NCBI GenBank assembly: GCA_016928195.1
Contig: JAFGLF010000087.1
Location: 38,330 to 102,329, forward strand
Direction: 5' to 3'
Length of the DNA stretch: 64,000 nucleotides
From: Elusimicrobiota bacterium
GTDB lineage: Bacteria; Elusimicrobiota; UBA8919
Of this stretch, positions 24,063 through 34,906 are shown one piece after another (the stretch's first letter is position 1; each line of letters starts with the position of its first letter). Position numbers and translations under genes: made by a program. Below the pieces are notes generated by a model. That model ran no database searches, was not told where the DNA came from, and saw nothing but the letters and a program-made list of their open reading frames with translations.

Positions 24063-24743
24063 ATGAATAACAACTATATCATAAGAACGGAAAATATAAC
24101 AAAAAGCTATGTTGACGACAAGATGGAAGTAACCGTTCTTAAAGGTATTTCTGTGGGTATAAGAAATGGGGAAACCGTATCTGTTGTGGGCCCTTCAGGT
24201 GCCGGTAAATCTACACTTCTGCATATTTTCGGACTTATGGATAAACCTAGCTCCGGAGTTATTTCTATAGACGGACTTGACAAAGATATGAATGAAAAGA
24301 TACTGGCTAAATACAGGAATGAATGTATCGGTTTTGTATTTCAATTCTATAATCTTCTTCCCGAATTTTCCGCGATTGAAAATATAATGTTGCCAGCTAT
24401 AATTCTCGGTGAAAACAAACAGGACGCAAAAAAGAAAGCGCAAAAACTTATTTCTGAAGTTGAACTGTCGTCAAGATCAAGACATCTGCCGTCCGAACTT
24501 TCAGGAGGCGAACAACAGAGGATTGCTATTGCGAGATCTCTGATAAATTCACCGAAGATACTTATTGCGGACGAACCTACGGGGAATCTTGATAAGCAGA
24601 CCAGCGAAAATGTAATTAATTTAATAATGCAGCTTCAGACAGATTATAATTTTACTTTGATAGTAGCTACACATAATGAATCTATAGCGGGTAAATTTTC
24701 AAGAAACTTAAAACTAATTGATGGCCAGTTGGGAGGCAATTAA
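24063..24743 (+). CDS. lolD: LolD-type ABC transporter ATPase
   Basis: A 226-residue ABC ATPase of the LolD/MacB/FtsE group. Walker A is GPSGAGKSTLLHI, the Q-loop is FVFQFYNLLPEFSAIENIMLP, the signature is LSGGEQQRIAIARSL and Walker B is LIADEPTGNLD. It pairs with the LolC permease immediately upstream to power lipoprotein release. Length is normal. The closeness to LolC, and the presence of lgt, lspA and lnt in the window, favour the lipoprotein role over a generic export role. Confidence 0.9.
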   Translation: MNNNYIIRTENITKSYVDDKMEVTVLKGISVGIRNGETVSVVGPSGAGKSTLLHIFGLMDKPSSGVISIDGLDKDMNEKILAKYRNECIGFVFQFYNLLPEFSAIENIMLPAIILGENKQDAKKKAQKLISEVELSSRSRHLPSELSGGEQQRIAIARSLINSPKILIADEPTGNLDKQTSENVINLIMQLQTDYNFTLIVATHNESIAGKFSRNLKLIDGQLGGN

Positions 24744-24861
24744 AAGATTTTACAGGCAATTTAAAGATTAGAGAGATTTAGAAAAATTAGGTAAAGATTT
24801 TAATCTTCATAATTTTTTAATCTTACAGTCTTTCAAAATGTTGTTATTAATCTTTTAATTG
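24741..24861 (+). repeat. AAAGATT-word palindrome, lolD/clpC
   Basis: Left half repeats AAAGATTTTA, TTAAAGATTA and GTAAAGATTT; right half repeats AATCTT (TTTAATCTT, TTAATCTTACAG, TTAATCTTTTAATTG). It fills the gap before clpC with the same word / anti-word plan as the CGCGAAT class but a different word. No gene is seen here. Confidence 0.6.
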
Positions 24862-24869
24862 ATATTACT

Positions 24870-27320
24870 ATGTATAATAGATTTACTGAACGTGCACAGA
24901 GAGCGATACGTCTTGCACAGGAAGAGGCTAAAAGACTAAATCATGATTCTATAACACCCGAACATATTCTTTTGGGTTTATTTGATCTTGACGACGGAGT
25001 AGCAGTAACCATAATGTCAAATCTCGGTATACATACTTCACGGATTAAGATTGAAATTGAAAAAATGCTTCCTTCTGGAGATAATCTGCTTCAATACGGT
25101 GAACTGCCTCTTACCCCCAAAGCAAGAAAAATTCTTGAATATGCTATAGAAGAAGCGCAGAAAATGGCACATAGTTATGTCGGTACCGAGCATATTTTGT
25201 TGGGACTACTTAAAAATCCTGAATTGAAAACAACAATTACTCTGGAAAACTACGGACTTTCATACGATACCGTAAAAGAAGAAATCATAAATATAATAGG
25301 AGATTCCACTCCGCCGCCGTTACCTCAGCATAAACACAAGTCAAAAACACCTACACTGGATGAGTTCGGAAGGGATTTGACCGACCTTGCTAAAGAGGGA
25401 AAGCTTGACCCTGTAATAGGCAGAGAAGACGAGATAGAACGTTTGATACAGATTTTATCGAGAAGAACAAAAAATAATCCTGTATTGATTGGAGATCCTG
25501 GGGTGGGTAAGACCGCTATTGTTGAGGGATTTGCAGAAAAAATTGTTTCACAGGAAGTCCCGGAATTACTGTTAAATAAAAGAGTTATTACACTCGATTT
25601 ATCAGGTGTCGTGGCTGGTACTAAATACAGAGGTGAGTTTGAACAGCGCCTGAAGAACATAATGGACGAAATAAAGTCTTCTAAGACAAATATAGTACTT
25701 TTTATCGATGAACTTCATACGGTAATCGGTGCAGGAGCAGCTGAAGGTGCAATAGATGCATCTAATATGTTAAAACCTGCACTTGCCCGCGGAGAGCTGC
25801 AATGTATAGGTGCAACGACATTTTCAGAATATAGGAAACATATTGAACATGATGCTGCTCTTGAAAGAAGGTTTCAGCCGATAATGGTAACTCCGCCGTC
25901 AGTTGAACAGACTGTACAGATTCTTCAGGGGCTAAAGGAAAAGTATGAACTGCATCATAAAGTAAAATACTCCAATGAATCTATTGCTGCTGCTGTTGAA
26001 TTATCCGACAAATACATATCCGATAGATATCTTCCTGATAAAGCGATTGACTTGCTTGATGAATCAGGCAGTAAAGCGCATCTTAAAATTACTTCATTTC
26101 CTTCTGAATTCAAAGAAAAAGAAATTGAGATTGAAAATATTGTTGTTGAAAAAGATAAATCTGTTAATTCGCAGGAATTTGAAAAAGCGGCGAAATTAAG
26201 AGATAGGGAGGAAGAACTTAAGAAAAAACTTACGGATGAAAAGAAAAAATGGCGTCAGAACTTAAAGAATGTAAAACCCACGATTACTGCGGATGATGTT
26301 GCTTCCATAGTTTCCAAATGGACAAATATTCCTTTGACAAGGCTCACTGAAAACGAATCTGAACGTCTTTTAAAGATGGAAGCAGAATTGCATCGACGTG
26401 TAGTAGGACAGGATGAGGCGGTGGTTGCGTTATCCCATACAATAAGGCGTACAAGGACCGGGCTTAAAGACCCTAAAAAGCCTATAGGAAGTTTTATTTT
26501 CCTGGGACCAACAGGGGTAGGTAAGACAGAGCTTGCCAAGGCACTTGCCGAATTTATGTTTGGCAACGAAGATGCTTTGATAAGACTGGATATGTCTGAA
26601 TATATGGAAAAATTTTCCGTATCACATCTTATAGGTGCACCTCCGGGTTATGTGGGTTATGATGAAGGGGGGCAGTTGACAGAACAGGTGCGACGTAAAC
26701 CATACTCGGTAATCCTGCTTGATGAGGTAGAAAAAGCCCAGCAGGATGTATTGAATATTCTGCTTCAGATAATGGACATGGGAATTTTGACGGATAATCT
26801 GGGACATAAAGTAAGTTTTAAAAATACGATAATTCTTATGACCTCTAATATAGGGGCACGTCTTATATCCAAAGGGAAGTCGTTAGGGTTTCTTGTTCAA
26901 CAGGACGCTCAGAAAAATTTGGCGTCTATGAAAGATACTGTAATGGAGGAATTGAAGAAAACATTTAATCCGGAGTTTTTGAATCGACTGGATGATGTAA
27001 TTGTGTTTAATCCGTTAGAAAAAGAAGATATGAAGAAAATTTTAAATATTATGCTTGATAAGGTATCTAAAAAGACAAAGCTTCAGGGATTTTCAATAGA
27101 GGTGTCGGAAAAAGCTAAAAACTTTTTACTTGAAAAAGGATTCGACTCACAGGCAGGTGCAAGACCGTTAAATAGGGTTATTTCGAAATATATTGAGGAT
27201 GGTCTTGCTGAAGAAATACTTTCTAAAAAGATTCCGAAGGGTACAAAAATAAGAGTGGAGTATTCCCAGGAATGTAAATGCTTGAAGTTTAGTTCTATGA
27301 TTTCACAGACAATAACTTAG
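24870..27320 (+). CDS. clpC: ATP-dependent Clp protease ATPase subunit ClpC
   Basis: An 816-residue Hsp100 unfoldase of the ClpC type, which feeds substrates to ClpP. The N-terminal double Clp-N domain ([40 protein letters not shown]) is followed by AAA+ domain 1 (Walker [14 protein letters not shown]), a UVR/middle domain ([17 protein letters not shown]), AAA+ domain 2 ([26 protein letters not shown]) and the ClpC C-terminal region. The UVR motif separates ClpC from ClpA and ClpB. No clpP or McsB is in the window. The ATG at 24870 matches the family N-terminus, with no evident Shine-Dalgarno. Confidence 0.95.
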   Translation: MYNRFTERAQRAIRLAQEEAKRLNHDSITPEHILLGLFDLDDGVAVTIMSNLGIHTSRIKIEIEKMLPSGDNLLQYGELPLTPKARKILEYAIEEAQKMAHSYVGTEHILLGLLKNPELKTTITLENYGLSYDTVKEEIINIIGDSTPPPLPQHKHKSKTPTLDEFGRDLTDLAKEGKLDPVIGREDEIERLIQILSRRTKNNPVLIGDPGVGKTAIVEGFAEKIVSQEVPELLLNKRVITLDLSGVVAGTKYRGEFEQRLKNIMDEIKSSKTNIVLFIDELHTVIGAGAAEGAIDASNMLKPALARGELQCIGATTFSEYRKHIEHDAALERRFQPIMVTPPSVEQTVQILQGLKEKYELHHKVKYSNESIAAAVELSDKYISDRYLPDKAIDLLDESGSKAHLKITSFPSEFKEKEIEIENIVVEKDKSVNSQEFEKAAKLRDREEELKKKLTDEKKKWRQNLKNVKPTITADDVASIVSKWTNIPLTRLTENESERLLKMEAELHRRVVGQDEAVVALSHTIRRTRTGLKDPKKPIGSFIFLGPTGVGKTELAKALAEFMFGNEDALIRLDMSEYMEKFSVSHLIGAPPGYVGYDEGGQLTEQVRRKPYSVILLDEVEKAQQDVLNILLQIMDMGILTDNLGHKVSFKNTIILMTSNIGARLISKGKSLGFLVQQDAQKNLASMKDTVMEELKKTFNPEFLNRLDDVIVFNPLEKEDMKKILNIMLDKVSKKTKLQGFSIEVSEKAKNFLLEKGFDSQAGARPLNRVISKYIEDGLAEEILSKKIPKGTKIRVEYSQECKCLKFSSMISQTIT

Positions 27321-27421
27321 AAAACGCAGGGATCGCCGAAATATCGCAGATTACACCGAACGGGGATACGGAAAGTAGTTTTCTGCGCTCTCCGCGAATC
27401 TTCTGCGGATTCCGCGTGAAA
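27321..27421 (+). repeat. GCAGA-word palindrome, clpC/tamB
   Basis: Left half AACGCAGGGATCGCCGAAATATCGCAGATT, given here by its words CGCAGGGAT and CGCAGATT; right half TTTCTGCGCTC, TCTTCTGCGGATT and CCGCGTGAAA. The copy at 46427-46530 shares the GCAGA / TCTGCG words. It fills the gap to the tamB start. Confidence 0.6.
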
Positions 27422-27429
27422 AATAATGA

Positions 27430-30400
27430 ATGAAAAAAACAATTCTGTTTTTATTTTTAATAATAATTTTAACCGTAGGAACATACCTCTTTATACGTCT
27501 TGAAGTTTTTACAAATTCATTAAAATATCTCGCACAATCTCAACTCACCGCAGCAGTAGGACATCCGGTAAAAATAGAAAAGGTAAACTGGATACCTGTA
27601 AATAAAATAATATTCAAAAAAGTTACATTTACGGGTTTTAGCTGTGATAAAATAGAACTTGCTTTTAATTTGAAAAAAATAGGCAAAGGAATAAAAGCGG
27701 TTAATAAAATAACCTTAATCCTTCCGGAAATCAGCCTGTCAAATATAGAAAAACTATTGACCAGAAAGACATCAGTCACACCAAAAACATCAGAGGAATA
27801 TACAAACGCAGATATATATGTTAATAACGGCACTGTTTTTGCCGATAATTTTACTATAAGAAAGATCTATATTAAAGCCAAATCGGAAGAGGATAAATTT
27901 TCCGTTAAAACAGCTTTGGTTTTCAGTAGTAATGGTTCTCTGGAGAAAGACAGGCTTTCCGGGAGATTACACCTATCAGGGAATATAAAGAAAAATTTGG
28001 ACGAAATAAGTTTAAAAGGTGATTTAAAAGAAATAGTTTTTAGACAAATAAGTCCATTTAATGGACTGCTCAATATAACCGGCGGTAAGAAAAAGCTGGA
28101 TATATCGGGAAATATTATATCTGATGATGCTATTATTAAAGTGAAGTCAGCCTTAAATCCTTCCTCGAAAGATTATGCTGTTACAACACAATTAGACGGC
28201 ACTATATCAGACCTGAGAATATTCACAGATAAAATCATAGATTTTAAGCAGTATGCGTTGTTTCGGCATGTTCCGGCGGGGCCTTTATCGTTTAAAGGTA
28301 AGTTCGAATTGCCGGAAGCAAGGCTGAAACTTGATATGAAACAGTTTCCGGTAAAACGGACTGAGAATTTAATGCACATACAAAAAATAGAAACAGAATT
28401 AATTTACTCTGAAAATGAATGGGTGGTGAATTCCACGGCTACACTATTGGCGAGTTTATCCGGAAGTAAAACAGGTAATATTATACTAGAAGGCAAGATT
28501 AAGGACAGGATAATTGATTTTTTACTAGTTGGTAATAACCTGAAAGTTAAAAACAGAGATATTAACAGCGATTTTTCCTTCGATGCAAAAATGTCCGGAG
28601 AATTTGGAGACCCGAAGATTGTGGGAAATTTAAAGCTAAATGAAATTGCACTTAGGGACGATAGTCCTAAAAGCGGACAGGGGAAGTTTCTTTGGCAGGA
28701 TAATAAGGGTAAATTAAGTCTTAAGGGGAAGGATTTATCGGTCTTAGTTTCAGCAACTAATACTGAAATATTAAACAGTAAGATAAAATATGGTATGACA
28801 AATATTGGTTTTTCGGGTAAGTTTAATAATATTAATTTTAAAGTGGTGAATATCGACTCCATCCTTCTTGATAAAAGAGTATCTGGTTTTATTGATGTTT
28901 CAGGATATATTAAAGACATCTTTTCGCCTGATCAAAATCTTTATGCGGATTTTTCATCCCCGCATGTTACGATTAATGAAAGTTCCACTTCGGTATCTGG
29001 TATAATTTCCTATTCTAAAGATAAAATACATATACAAAATCTATCCTTAAGTGGTTTATCCGGATCTGCTATGGTGTTATTGAATGAAAAAAGAACATCC
29101 GGTAGACTGGTTTTTTCTAAGTGTGACAGTAATTTAATACTCCCTTTTCTGAATATTGGCCCCGAAATCCTCATTGGTACAATTTCCGGTAAGATAATAT
29201 GGAATGGACCTATGGAAAATCCTAATCCCCATGGAACAATACTTATTACCAGAGGGAGTATTTTAAAAAATGTTCCTTATGATTTAATAGTAACTTCGTT
29301 TAAGACAAAATTATCAAAACTTATGATAACCGAATTTGTAATGCAGCAGAAACCGGCAGAAACATCTTTCAGGCTATCAGGTGAAATTGAAAAGAATAAT
29401 TTCAGACTTTCAATAGAACTCGATGAACTGGCTTTCGTAAACAGGGCTTTTGGCGGAAATTTAACAATATCCGGTAAAAAAACATGGAAGGGAATGAAGT
29501 ATAAAATCATATCCCCAAGTTTAATAATTGATAATGTTTCCGAAAAGTTTGTAGCAAACGGGACATATGATAATGAAAAAATAGAATTGGATAAAATTGC
29601 GTGGGGTAATAAAATTAAAGGCGGGTTTACTTATTTTACAGACTCAAAGTATATTTCTTCAAATATTGATTTTAACTTTGATTTGGAAGATTTTTTTAAA
29701 GAAAATATCACCGGTAAGACATTTGGTGAGCTAACCGTTAGGGGTAATGTTAATAAGCCGTTAATTTTGATTGACGGTAATTATCGGGGTAGTATATATA
29801 ATCTTGATACCCGCGGAAGCGGAAAACTTTTTATAAGCAATAATATATTGAAAATAGAAGAATCGAAGTTTTTAGTTAATGGGTCTAAAACTGAAGTTTC
29901 AGGCGCGTTGGATTTGAAGAAGAGAGAGTTTCTTGGTATGAATATTTCGGCAGAAAATGTAGGGACGGATTTAATTTACGGATTATTAAAGACTTCGTTA
30001 TCACTGTCAGGGATATTAAGAAATATTGAAATGAATATCACGGATAGTTTTAACAGCCCGAAAATCACGGTTAACTTTTTCGGAACAAATATGCATATTG
30101 AAGATAAAAAAGTAGACTCTATTGATAGTAAGTTTGTTCTGAAGGATAAGCGTATTGAATTTTTAAAAGGGAGTGTAAAATGGGGGGAAACAGAAATAAA
30201 AATTCTGCCTGAAACTTTTGTGAGTTTTACAAAGGAAACTATTTTTAAGATTGTTTCCGAGATAAGAAATCTTAAACTGCCGGGGGTTGCGATTTTTGGC
30301 GGAGCTACGCTGGACGGCAGATGGTCGCCCCATGACATTGTAAAGGCTGATATTTCAACTTCTGGATTATGGATTAATCAACTTAAGATGAAAGACACAA

Positions 30401-32370
30401 AACATTATATAGAATATTCCAGAGGAATTTTACATTTTATTCCTGAAATGAGTAAGCATGTACAGATTACAGGAATTATAGATTTTTCAAAAGCGCACGT
30501 ATTAAAGATTGACAATTTTTCTGTATTTACCGGAGGAAAACGCCTGTTTTTTGTGAATGGATTCCAGAAGGGAGACGATTTTGAAATAATATCGGAAGGC
30601 GCAGATATTCCCCTGGGCAATCTGTTAAATCTGTTTGATTTAAAAGTTGCAGCAGAAGGAAATACCAATTTCAATATAAAGATATCCGGGAATAAGAAGG
30701 ATCCGAAAATTACCTGTATGTTGAATTCTAACAGGGGGAAAATAGAAAATGTGGGTTTTGATGTTGCGGCAGTCTTTTTCCAGGTAAATAATTATATTCT
30801 TGAATTGAAACATTTAAGAATATCACAAAAAGATATTTATTCCGTAGAAGGCGAAGGCATGGCTCCATTGCCTCTTACATCGGAAGCAAGAAAGAGACTT
30901 TCTAAACAGCCTATAGATATATCGTTAAAGATTAAGAACGGGGATTTAAAAATACTTCCTGCAATATCAAAAGTCGTAAAGAAAGCAAAAGGACAATTTA
31001 CAACATCAGTCGATGTAAAAGGGACCCTGGAAAAACCTGACGTATCAGGCATGTTTAGTGCGGATGCAGATACGATTGTAATGCAGGATATTTTTAAAAA
31101 ATTAAAAAAAGTCAAATGCAGAATAGAATTCTCGGGTAATAAAGTTGATTTGAAAGAACTAAGTGCAATAGTCGGCAAGGACCCTATCATATTAAATGGT
31201 TATGTAAAGCTTATAGAGGGATTTAATGTAAGTAATTTTGATTTCAACCTTTTAACTCCGGAAAAGGGAGGGGTCGCGGTAGTTGTTAATGAATTACAGA
31301 TTAAGTCGGGCGGTGTTGAGAAAGTTGTGCCCATTGCTTTGGATACAGGTATTTCAAGGCCTTCAAAAATAAGAATCAGCGTAAATACAAGATTTTTTGG
31401 AGTCCCTGAGGCATGGAATATTGACGGATACATGAAACTTTCTAAAGGTAAGTTTACATACCCGGGAGAAGAAGGGGAAGAGGGCGCATGGGATTTTCTT
31501 GAAAATGCCGACTGGAATCTTAAAATACTGGCTGGTAAAAACTGTTGGTATGAAAACGAGTTTGCCTCAGTAGAGATAAAGGGCGAATTATTACTTCACG
31601 GTAAAGGAGTATCTCCTCTTGTTACAGGCAAAGTTGAAGCAATTAGGGGGGAACTAGATTATCTTGGAAGAAATTTTACTATAATAGAGGCCATTTTTGA
31701 TGCAGATAAAAGTGATTTGTATCTATCAGGACTGGCAGAAGCAGAAACGCAGATTGAAAAAAGAAGGGAGGATGCAGTAACACATCAGATGATAACTGAA
31801 TACATTCCGGAAGTTGTAATTCTGAGACTTGATAGAGGACCTCTTGAGGATGTAAAACCGAAATTTTATTCAAAAACCGACCCGAAGATAGATGAACGGA
31901 CAGCAGCACAGGCAGCAATGGGACTTGCGGATACCAGGGAAAAACAGCCATTTTCACCTGAAGAAATGACAAAAACGGTGGATACTTTTTTAACAACCCC
32001 GTTTGTAAAATCACTTTTGAAAAGGACCGGTTTTATAGACAGATTCTCTATGAAACGTGAAACTACGACACAACAGCGTGAAACCTCGGCAAGCGCATCT
32101 TCAGATGAAGGGCAGCCAAGCCTTATGGATTTATATAAGGGTACAAAAATACAGTTCGGAAAGTCATTCTCACGAGGGTTTGCTGCGGGATATGGAGTTA
32201 AATTTGATGAAATCGATGACCGGCTTTCACTAAAACATGAAGTGGAGATTTCATACCGTCTTAGAAGCGGAATACTATTCGAAACATCCCAGGAGTTGGA
32301 AAAAGATGGAGTTCGCGAGTTCTTTATGAAAAAGTACTGGCGTTTCGACACTGCCCCTCAAAAAGATTGA
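27430..32370 (+). CDS. tamB: TamB/AsmA-like translocation and lipid-transport protein
   Basis: At 1646 residues this is the largest protein here. One N-terminal membrane helix (ILFLFLIIILTVGTYLFI) anchors it; the rest is a very long run of amphipathic beta-strands, as in AsmA/TamB bridge proteins that carry phospholipids or help outer-membrane insertion. The C-terminal region (from about 1330) matches the DUF490/TamB domain: IKGELLLHGKGVSPLVTGKVEA, GELDYLGRNFTI, then GTKIQFGKSFSRGF and a final YRLRSGILFETSQEL. It directly precedes bamA, a common arrangement in diderms. Start at ATG 27430. Confidence 0.87.
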   Translation: MKKTILFLFLIIILTVGTYLFIRLEVFTNSLKYLAQSQLTAAVGHPVKIEKVNWIPVNKIIFKKVTFTGFSCDKIELAFNLKKIGKGIKAVNKITLILPEISLSNIEKLLTRKTSVTPKTSEEYTNADIYVNNGTVFADNFTIRKIYIKAKSEEDKFSVKTALVFSSNGSLEKDRLSGRLHLSGNIKKNLDEISLKGDLKEIVFRQISPFNGLLNITGGKKKLDISGNIISDDAIIKVKSALNPSSKDYAVTTQLDGTISDLRIFTDKIIDFKQYALFRHVPAGPLSFKGKFELPEARLKLDMKQFPVKRTENLMHIQKIETELIYSENEWVVNSTATLLASLSGSKTGNIILEGKIKDRIIDFLLVGNNLKVKNRDINSDFSFDAKMSGEFGDPKIVGNLKLNEIALRDDSPKSGQGKFLWQDNKGKLSLKGKDLSVLVSATNTEILNSKIKYGMTNIGFSGKFNNINFKVVNIDSILLDKRVSGFIDVSGYIKDIFSPDQNLYADFSSPHVTINESSTSVSGIISYSKDKIHIQNLSLSGLSGSAMVLLNEKRTSGRLVFSKCDSNLILPFLNIGPEILIGTISGKIIWNGPMENPNPHGTILITRGSILKNVPYDLIVTSFKTKLSKLMITEFVMQQKPAETSFRLSGEIEKNNFRLSIELDELAFVNRAFGGNLTISGKKTWKGMKYKIISPSLIIDNVSEKFVANGTYDNEKIELDKIAWGNKIKGGFTYFTDSKYISSNIDFNFDLEDFFKENITGKTFGELTVRGNVNKPLILIDGNYRGSIYNLDTRGSGKLFISNNILKIEESKFLVNGSKTEVSGALDLKKREFLGMNISAENVGTDLIYGLLKTSLSLSGILRNIEMNITDSFNSPKITVNFFGTNMHIEDKKVDSIDSKFVLKDKRIEFLKGSVKWGETEIKILPETFVSFTKETIFKIVSEIRNLKLPGVAIFGGATLDGRWSPHDIVKADISTSGLWINQLKMKDTKHYIEYSRGILHFIPEMSKHVQITGIIDFSKAHVLKIDNFSVFTGGKRLFFVNGFQKGDDFEIISEGADIPLGNLLNLFDLKVAAEGNTNFNIKISGNKKDPKITCMLNSNRGKIENVGFDVAAVFFQVNNYILELKHLRISQKDIYSVEGEGMAPLPLTSEARKRLSKQPIDISLKIKNGDLKILPAISKVVKKAKGQFTTSVDVKGTLEKPDVSGMFSADADTIVMQDIFKKLKKVKCRIEFSGNKVDLKELSAIVGKDPIILNGYVKLIEGFNVSNFDFNLLTPEKGGVAVVVNELQIKSGGVEKVVPIALDTGISRPSKIRISVNTRFFGVPEAWNIDGYMKLSKGKFTYPGEEGEEGAWDFLENADWNLKILAGKNCWYENEFASVEIKGELLLHGKGVSPLVTGKVEAIRGELDYLGRNFTIIEAIFDADKSDLYLSGLAEAETQIEKRREDAVTHQMITEYIPEVVILRLDRGPLEDVKPKFYSKTDPKIDERTAAQAAMGLADTREKQPFSPEEMTKTVDTFLTTPFVKSLLKRTGFIDRFSMKRETTTQQRETSASASSDEGQPSLMDLYKGTKIQFGKSFSRGFAAGYGVKFDEIDDRLSLKHEVEISYRLRSGILFETSQELEKDGVREFFMKKYWRFDTAPQKD

Positions 32371-32411
32371 TAAACCCGTTTCATTTTAGATTTTTCAATA
32401 GTCATATAGGT

Positions 32412-32472
32412 CCCCGGTACCAGACTCAGTTATGGTACGGGGGGTTGACTTTTTGCTTAAATTTAGTAAAAT
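32412..32472 (+). promoter_or_regulatory. hairpin and bamA promoter
   Basis: CCCCGGTACC (32412-32421) pairs with GGTACGGGG (32434-32442) with one bulged G. Directly after the hairpin come TTGACT (32445-32450), 16 bp, and TAAAAT (32467-32472), a good promoter for bamA and the lpx genes downstream. The hairpin could attenuate transcription arriving from tamB. Confidence 0.62.
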
Positions 32473-32533
32473 TATATAATTAAATTCTGAATTTATTTAT
32501 TTTCTGTATTCTGCTCCAGGGAGGTCTATTTTG

Positions 32534-34816
32534 ATGTTATCAGGGTTATGTGTAAAAAGATTAAATTTGTTTCTGGTATTTCTGTTTTTAATGGGAATTC
32601 CTTTGCTATTTGCTAAAGGTAAGAAGGATGTAAAAAGAATCCGTGCAATAGAGTTTACTGGGTTAAGAAATGTTAAGAAAAGCATTGTGAAAAATGCCAT
32701 AACAATAGGTAAGCGTGATGAATTTGATCAGAATGAACTAGATAAAGATATTGCAAATATTTATAAACTTGGGCTTTTTTCTGATGTTGCTGCTGATATT
32801 TCTGAGTTTGAAGACGGAGTTAAAGTTACTTTTGTTCTCCAGGAGAAACTTATTGTCAAAAGAGTGGATTTTAAGGGAAATGAAAAATTTTCAAATAGAA
32901 AATTAAGAGAAGAAATTTCAACAAAGAAAAAGGAAGGTTATGATACCAGGAAGATAAAAGATGATATAGAAAAAATAACCACATTGTATAAAGATAAAGG
33001 TTATGTGGATGTGCAGGTTGTTGATTTTTCGACTACCGATGATGTTTCGGGTTTTGCAACCGTTACTTTTTCTATTGAGGAAGGTAAAAAGGTTCTTGTG
33101 GGCGATATTATATTAAGAGGAGTGGAAAGTTTTAAGAAGAAAAAGATAAAAAAACTTTTTGATACAAAAAAGAAAAAGGTATACAAGGAAGAAATATTCA
33201 ATGATGATTTAAAAAAAATAAAAGCATATTACAAGGATTACGGATATCTTGATATAAAAATACTTGAACCGGAAGTTGTCTACGATATTCCACGTACAAA
33301 AATGTATATTAAGGTTCAGTTGGAGGAAGGTAAACAGTATAAAAACGGAGAGGTTGATTTTACCGGCAATACCATTTATACAAAAGAAGATTTTATGAAG
33401 GTTTTTAAATTTAAGAAAGATAAGATTTTTAGTCAGTCAGCACACATAGAAAATGAAATGAATGTCAAAAGCATGTATGCTGAAAAAGGATATATACGTG
33501 CTAAGATTATATCAGATGTGGATAAAAACCCCGAAACCGGAATTGTGAACATAAAAGTAGATATAAAGGAAAATAATATTGTTTATATCGGTCAGATTTA
33601 TATAGATGGTAATACAAAGACTAAGGAATATGTAATAAAAAGGGAACTTTTGGTGAAAGAGGGCGATGTTTTTGCCGTTGGTAAAATAAGGAGAAGCCAG
33701 GAAAAGCTTTTTAATCTTGGATTTTTTAAGGATGTGCGGGTTGACCTTGAGGAAACTAAAGAACCCGATACGGCAGATCTTGCCATTGAAGTAGAAGAAG
33801 ATAAAACGGGGATGGTTTCACTTGGCGCAGGGTATTCATCTGTAGATAAGGTTGTCGGCACTATTCAGGTAACAGAACTGAACCTTTTCGGAAGAGGTCA
33901 GAAGCTGAATCTGACATATGAATTTGGTTCCCGTCGTCAGAATTATCAAATCGGATTTACGGAACCGTATCTTTTTGGGAGAAATCTTCTTTTCGGAGTA
34001 GATGTTTTTAATACAACAAGCTGGAGGAGTTATAGCGGTGATTCAACGGCATATAAAGAAAGACGGCGCGGGGGGAATATAAGAGTAGGTAAACCACTTT
34101 CAGAAATACATACACTTAATTTCACATATGCTTACGAAGAGGTAAAGGTTTATGATATAGACGATAGTTTCATGTATGAGATTGAAAATTCTAAGGATGT
34201 TGCATCATCACTGACATCTTCTATTGTTCGTGACACAAGAGATAATGTGTTTGATACAACACGCGGTTCGCAACAGGTTTTTTCGGTAAAGGTTGCCGGC
34301 GGTCCGTTCGGCGGTAATACCCATTTCTATAAACCTACTTTCAAAGTATCAAAATTTATCCCTACATTCTGGAAGTTTGTACTTGGATTGCAATCACGGG
34401 TTTCTTATGTTAAGGAGTTTGCGCCTTCCGAAGAGACACCTATATATGAAAGATACTTTTTAGGTGGTGCTGATACTGTACGCGGTTATGATTTTGGTGA
34501 AATAGGTCCTTCTGAAAAAGGTAAGATTCTTTTTGTATCAAACCTTGAATATAAATTTCCGATTGTTAAGGAAAAGAGCCGTACGATCCTATCCGCAGCA
34601 ATTTTTGCTGATATCGGAGGTTCATGGAAAGGGAAGGATGATATTACCGCAAAGATAGGTTCTGCGGAAAAACAAATGAAAACAGGAGCTGGATTTGGTA
34701 TAAGAATCCGTCCGATGCCTGTACTGCCCATAAGAATTGACTGGGGGTACGGGTTTAACCATGAACCCGGGGAACAGTTATCACAGTTTTATTTCACCAT
34801 GGGACAAATATTTTAA
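32534..34816 (+). CDS. bamA: outer-membrane protein assembly factor BamA
   Basis: A 760-residue Omp85 protein that inserts beta-barrels into the outer membrane. A signal peptide (LNLFLVFLFLMGIPLLFA) is followed by five POTRA domains, roughly 35-105, 106-185, 186-267, 268-345 and 346-425, each with the FxGN-type turn (DFKGNEKF, DFTGNTIY, YIDGNTKT). The C-terminal barrel carries the loop-6 VRGY motif (GGADTVRGYDFGEIGP) and ends in an aromatic beta-signal, YFTMGQIF. A strong AGGGAGG site lies 9 bp upstream of ATG 32534; TTG 32531 is an alternative. It heads the envelope cluster. Confidence 0.95.
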   Translation: MLSGLCVKRLNLFLVFLFLMGIPLLFAKGKKDVKRIRAIEFTGLRNVKKSIVKNAITIGKRDEFDQNELDKDIANIYKLGLFSDVAADISEFEDGVKVTFVLQEKLIVKRVDFKGNEKFSNRKLREEISTKKKEGYDTRKIKDDIEKITTLYKDKGYVDVQVVDFSTTDDVSGFATVTFSIEEGKKVLVGDIILRGVESFKKKKIKKLFDTKKKKVYKEEIFNDDLKKIKAYYKDYGYLDIKILEPEVVYDIPRTKMYIKVQLEEGKQYKNGEVDFTGNTIYTKEDFMKVFKFKKDKIFSQSAHIENEMNVKSMYAEKGYIRAKIISDVDKNPETGIVNIKVDIKENNIVYIGQIYIDGNTKTKEYVIKRELLVKEGDVFAVGKIRRSQEKLFNLGFFKDVRVDLEETKEPDTADLAIEVEEDKTGMVSLGAGYSSVDKVVGTIQVTELNLFGRGQKLNLTYEFGSRRQNYQIGFTEPYLFGRNLLFGVDVFNTTSWRSYSGDSTAYKERRRGGNIRVGKPLSEIHTLNFTYAYEEVKVYDIDDSFMYEIENSKDVASSLTSSIVRDTRDNVFDTTRGSQQVFSVKVAGGPFGGNTHFYKPTFKVSKFIPTFWKFVLGLQSRVSYVKEFAPSEETPIYERYFLGGADTVRGYDFGEIGPSEKGKILFVSNLEYKFPIVKEKSRTILSAAIFADIGGSWKGKDDITAKIGSAEKQMKTGAGFGIRIRPMPVLPIRIDWGYGFNHEPGEQLSQFYFTMGQIF

Positions 34817-34906
34817 CTGCAATCGGAAATCTAAAATTGAAAATTTAAAATGTTGAGTCCCAATTTCTATCAAGAGGAAATCTCGCCTTGGCGAGGGAGA
34901 ACAAAA

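Noticed and set aside
28404..28919. Long minus-strand frames within tamB (171 codons) and within the TIGR03545 gene (40588-41121, 177 codons).
   Set aside because: They are antisense shadows of large, well-supported genes; they have no ribosome binding sites or recognisable protein features.
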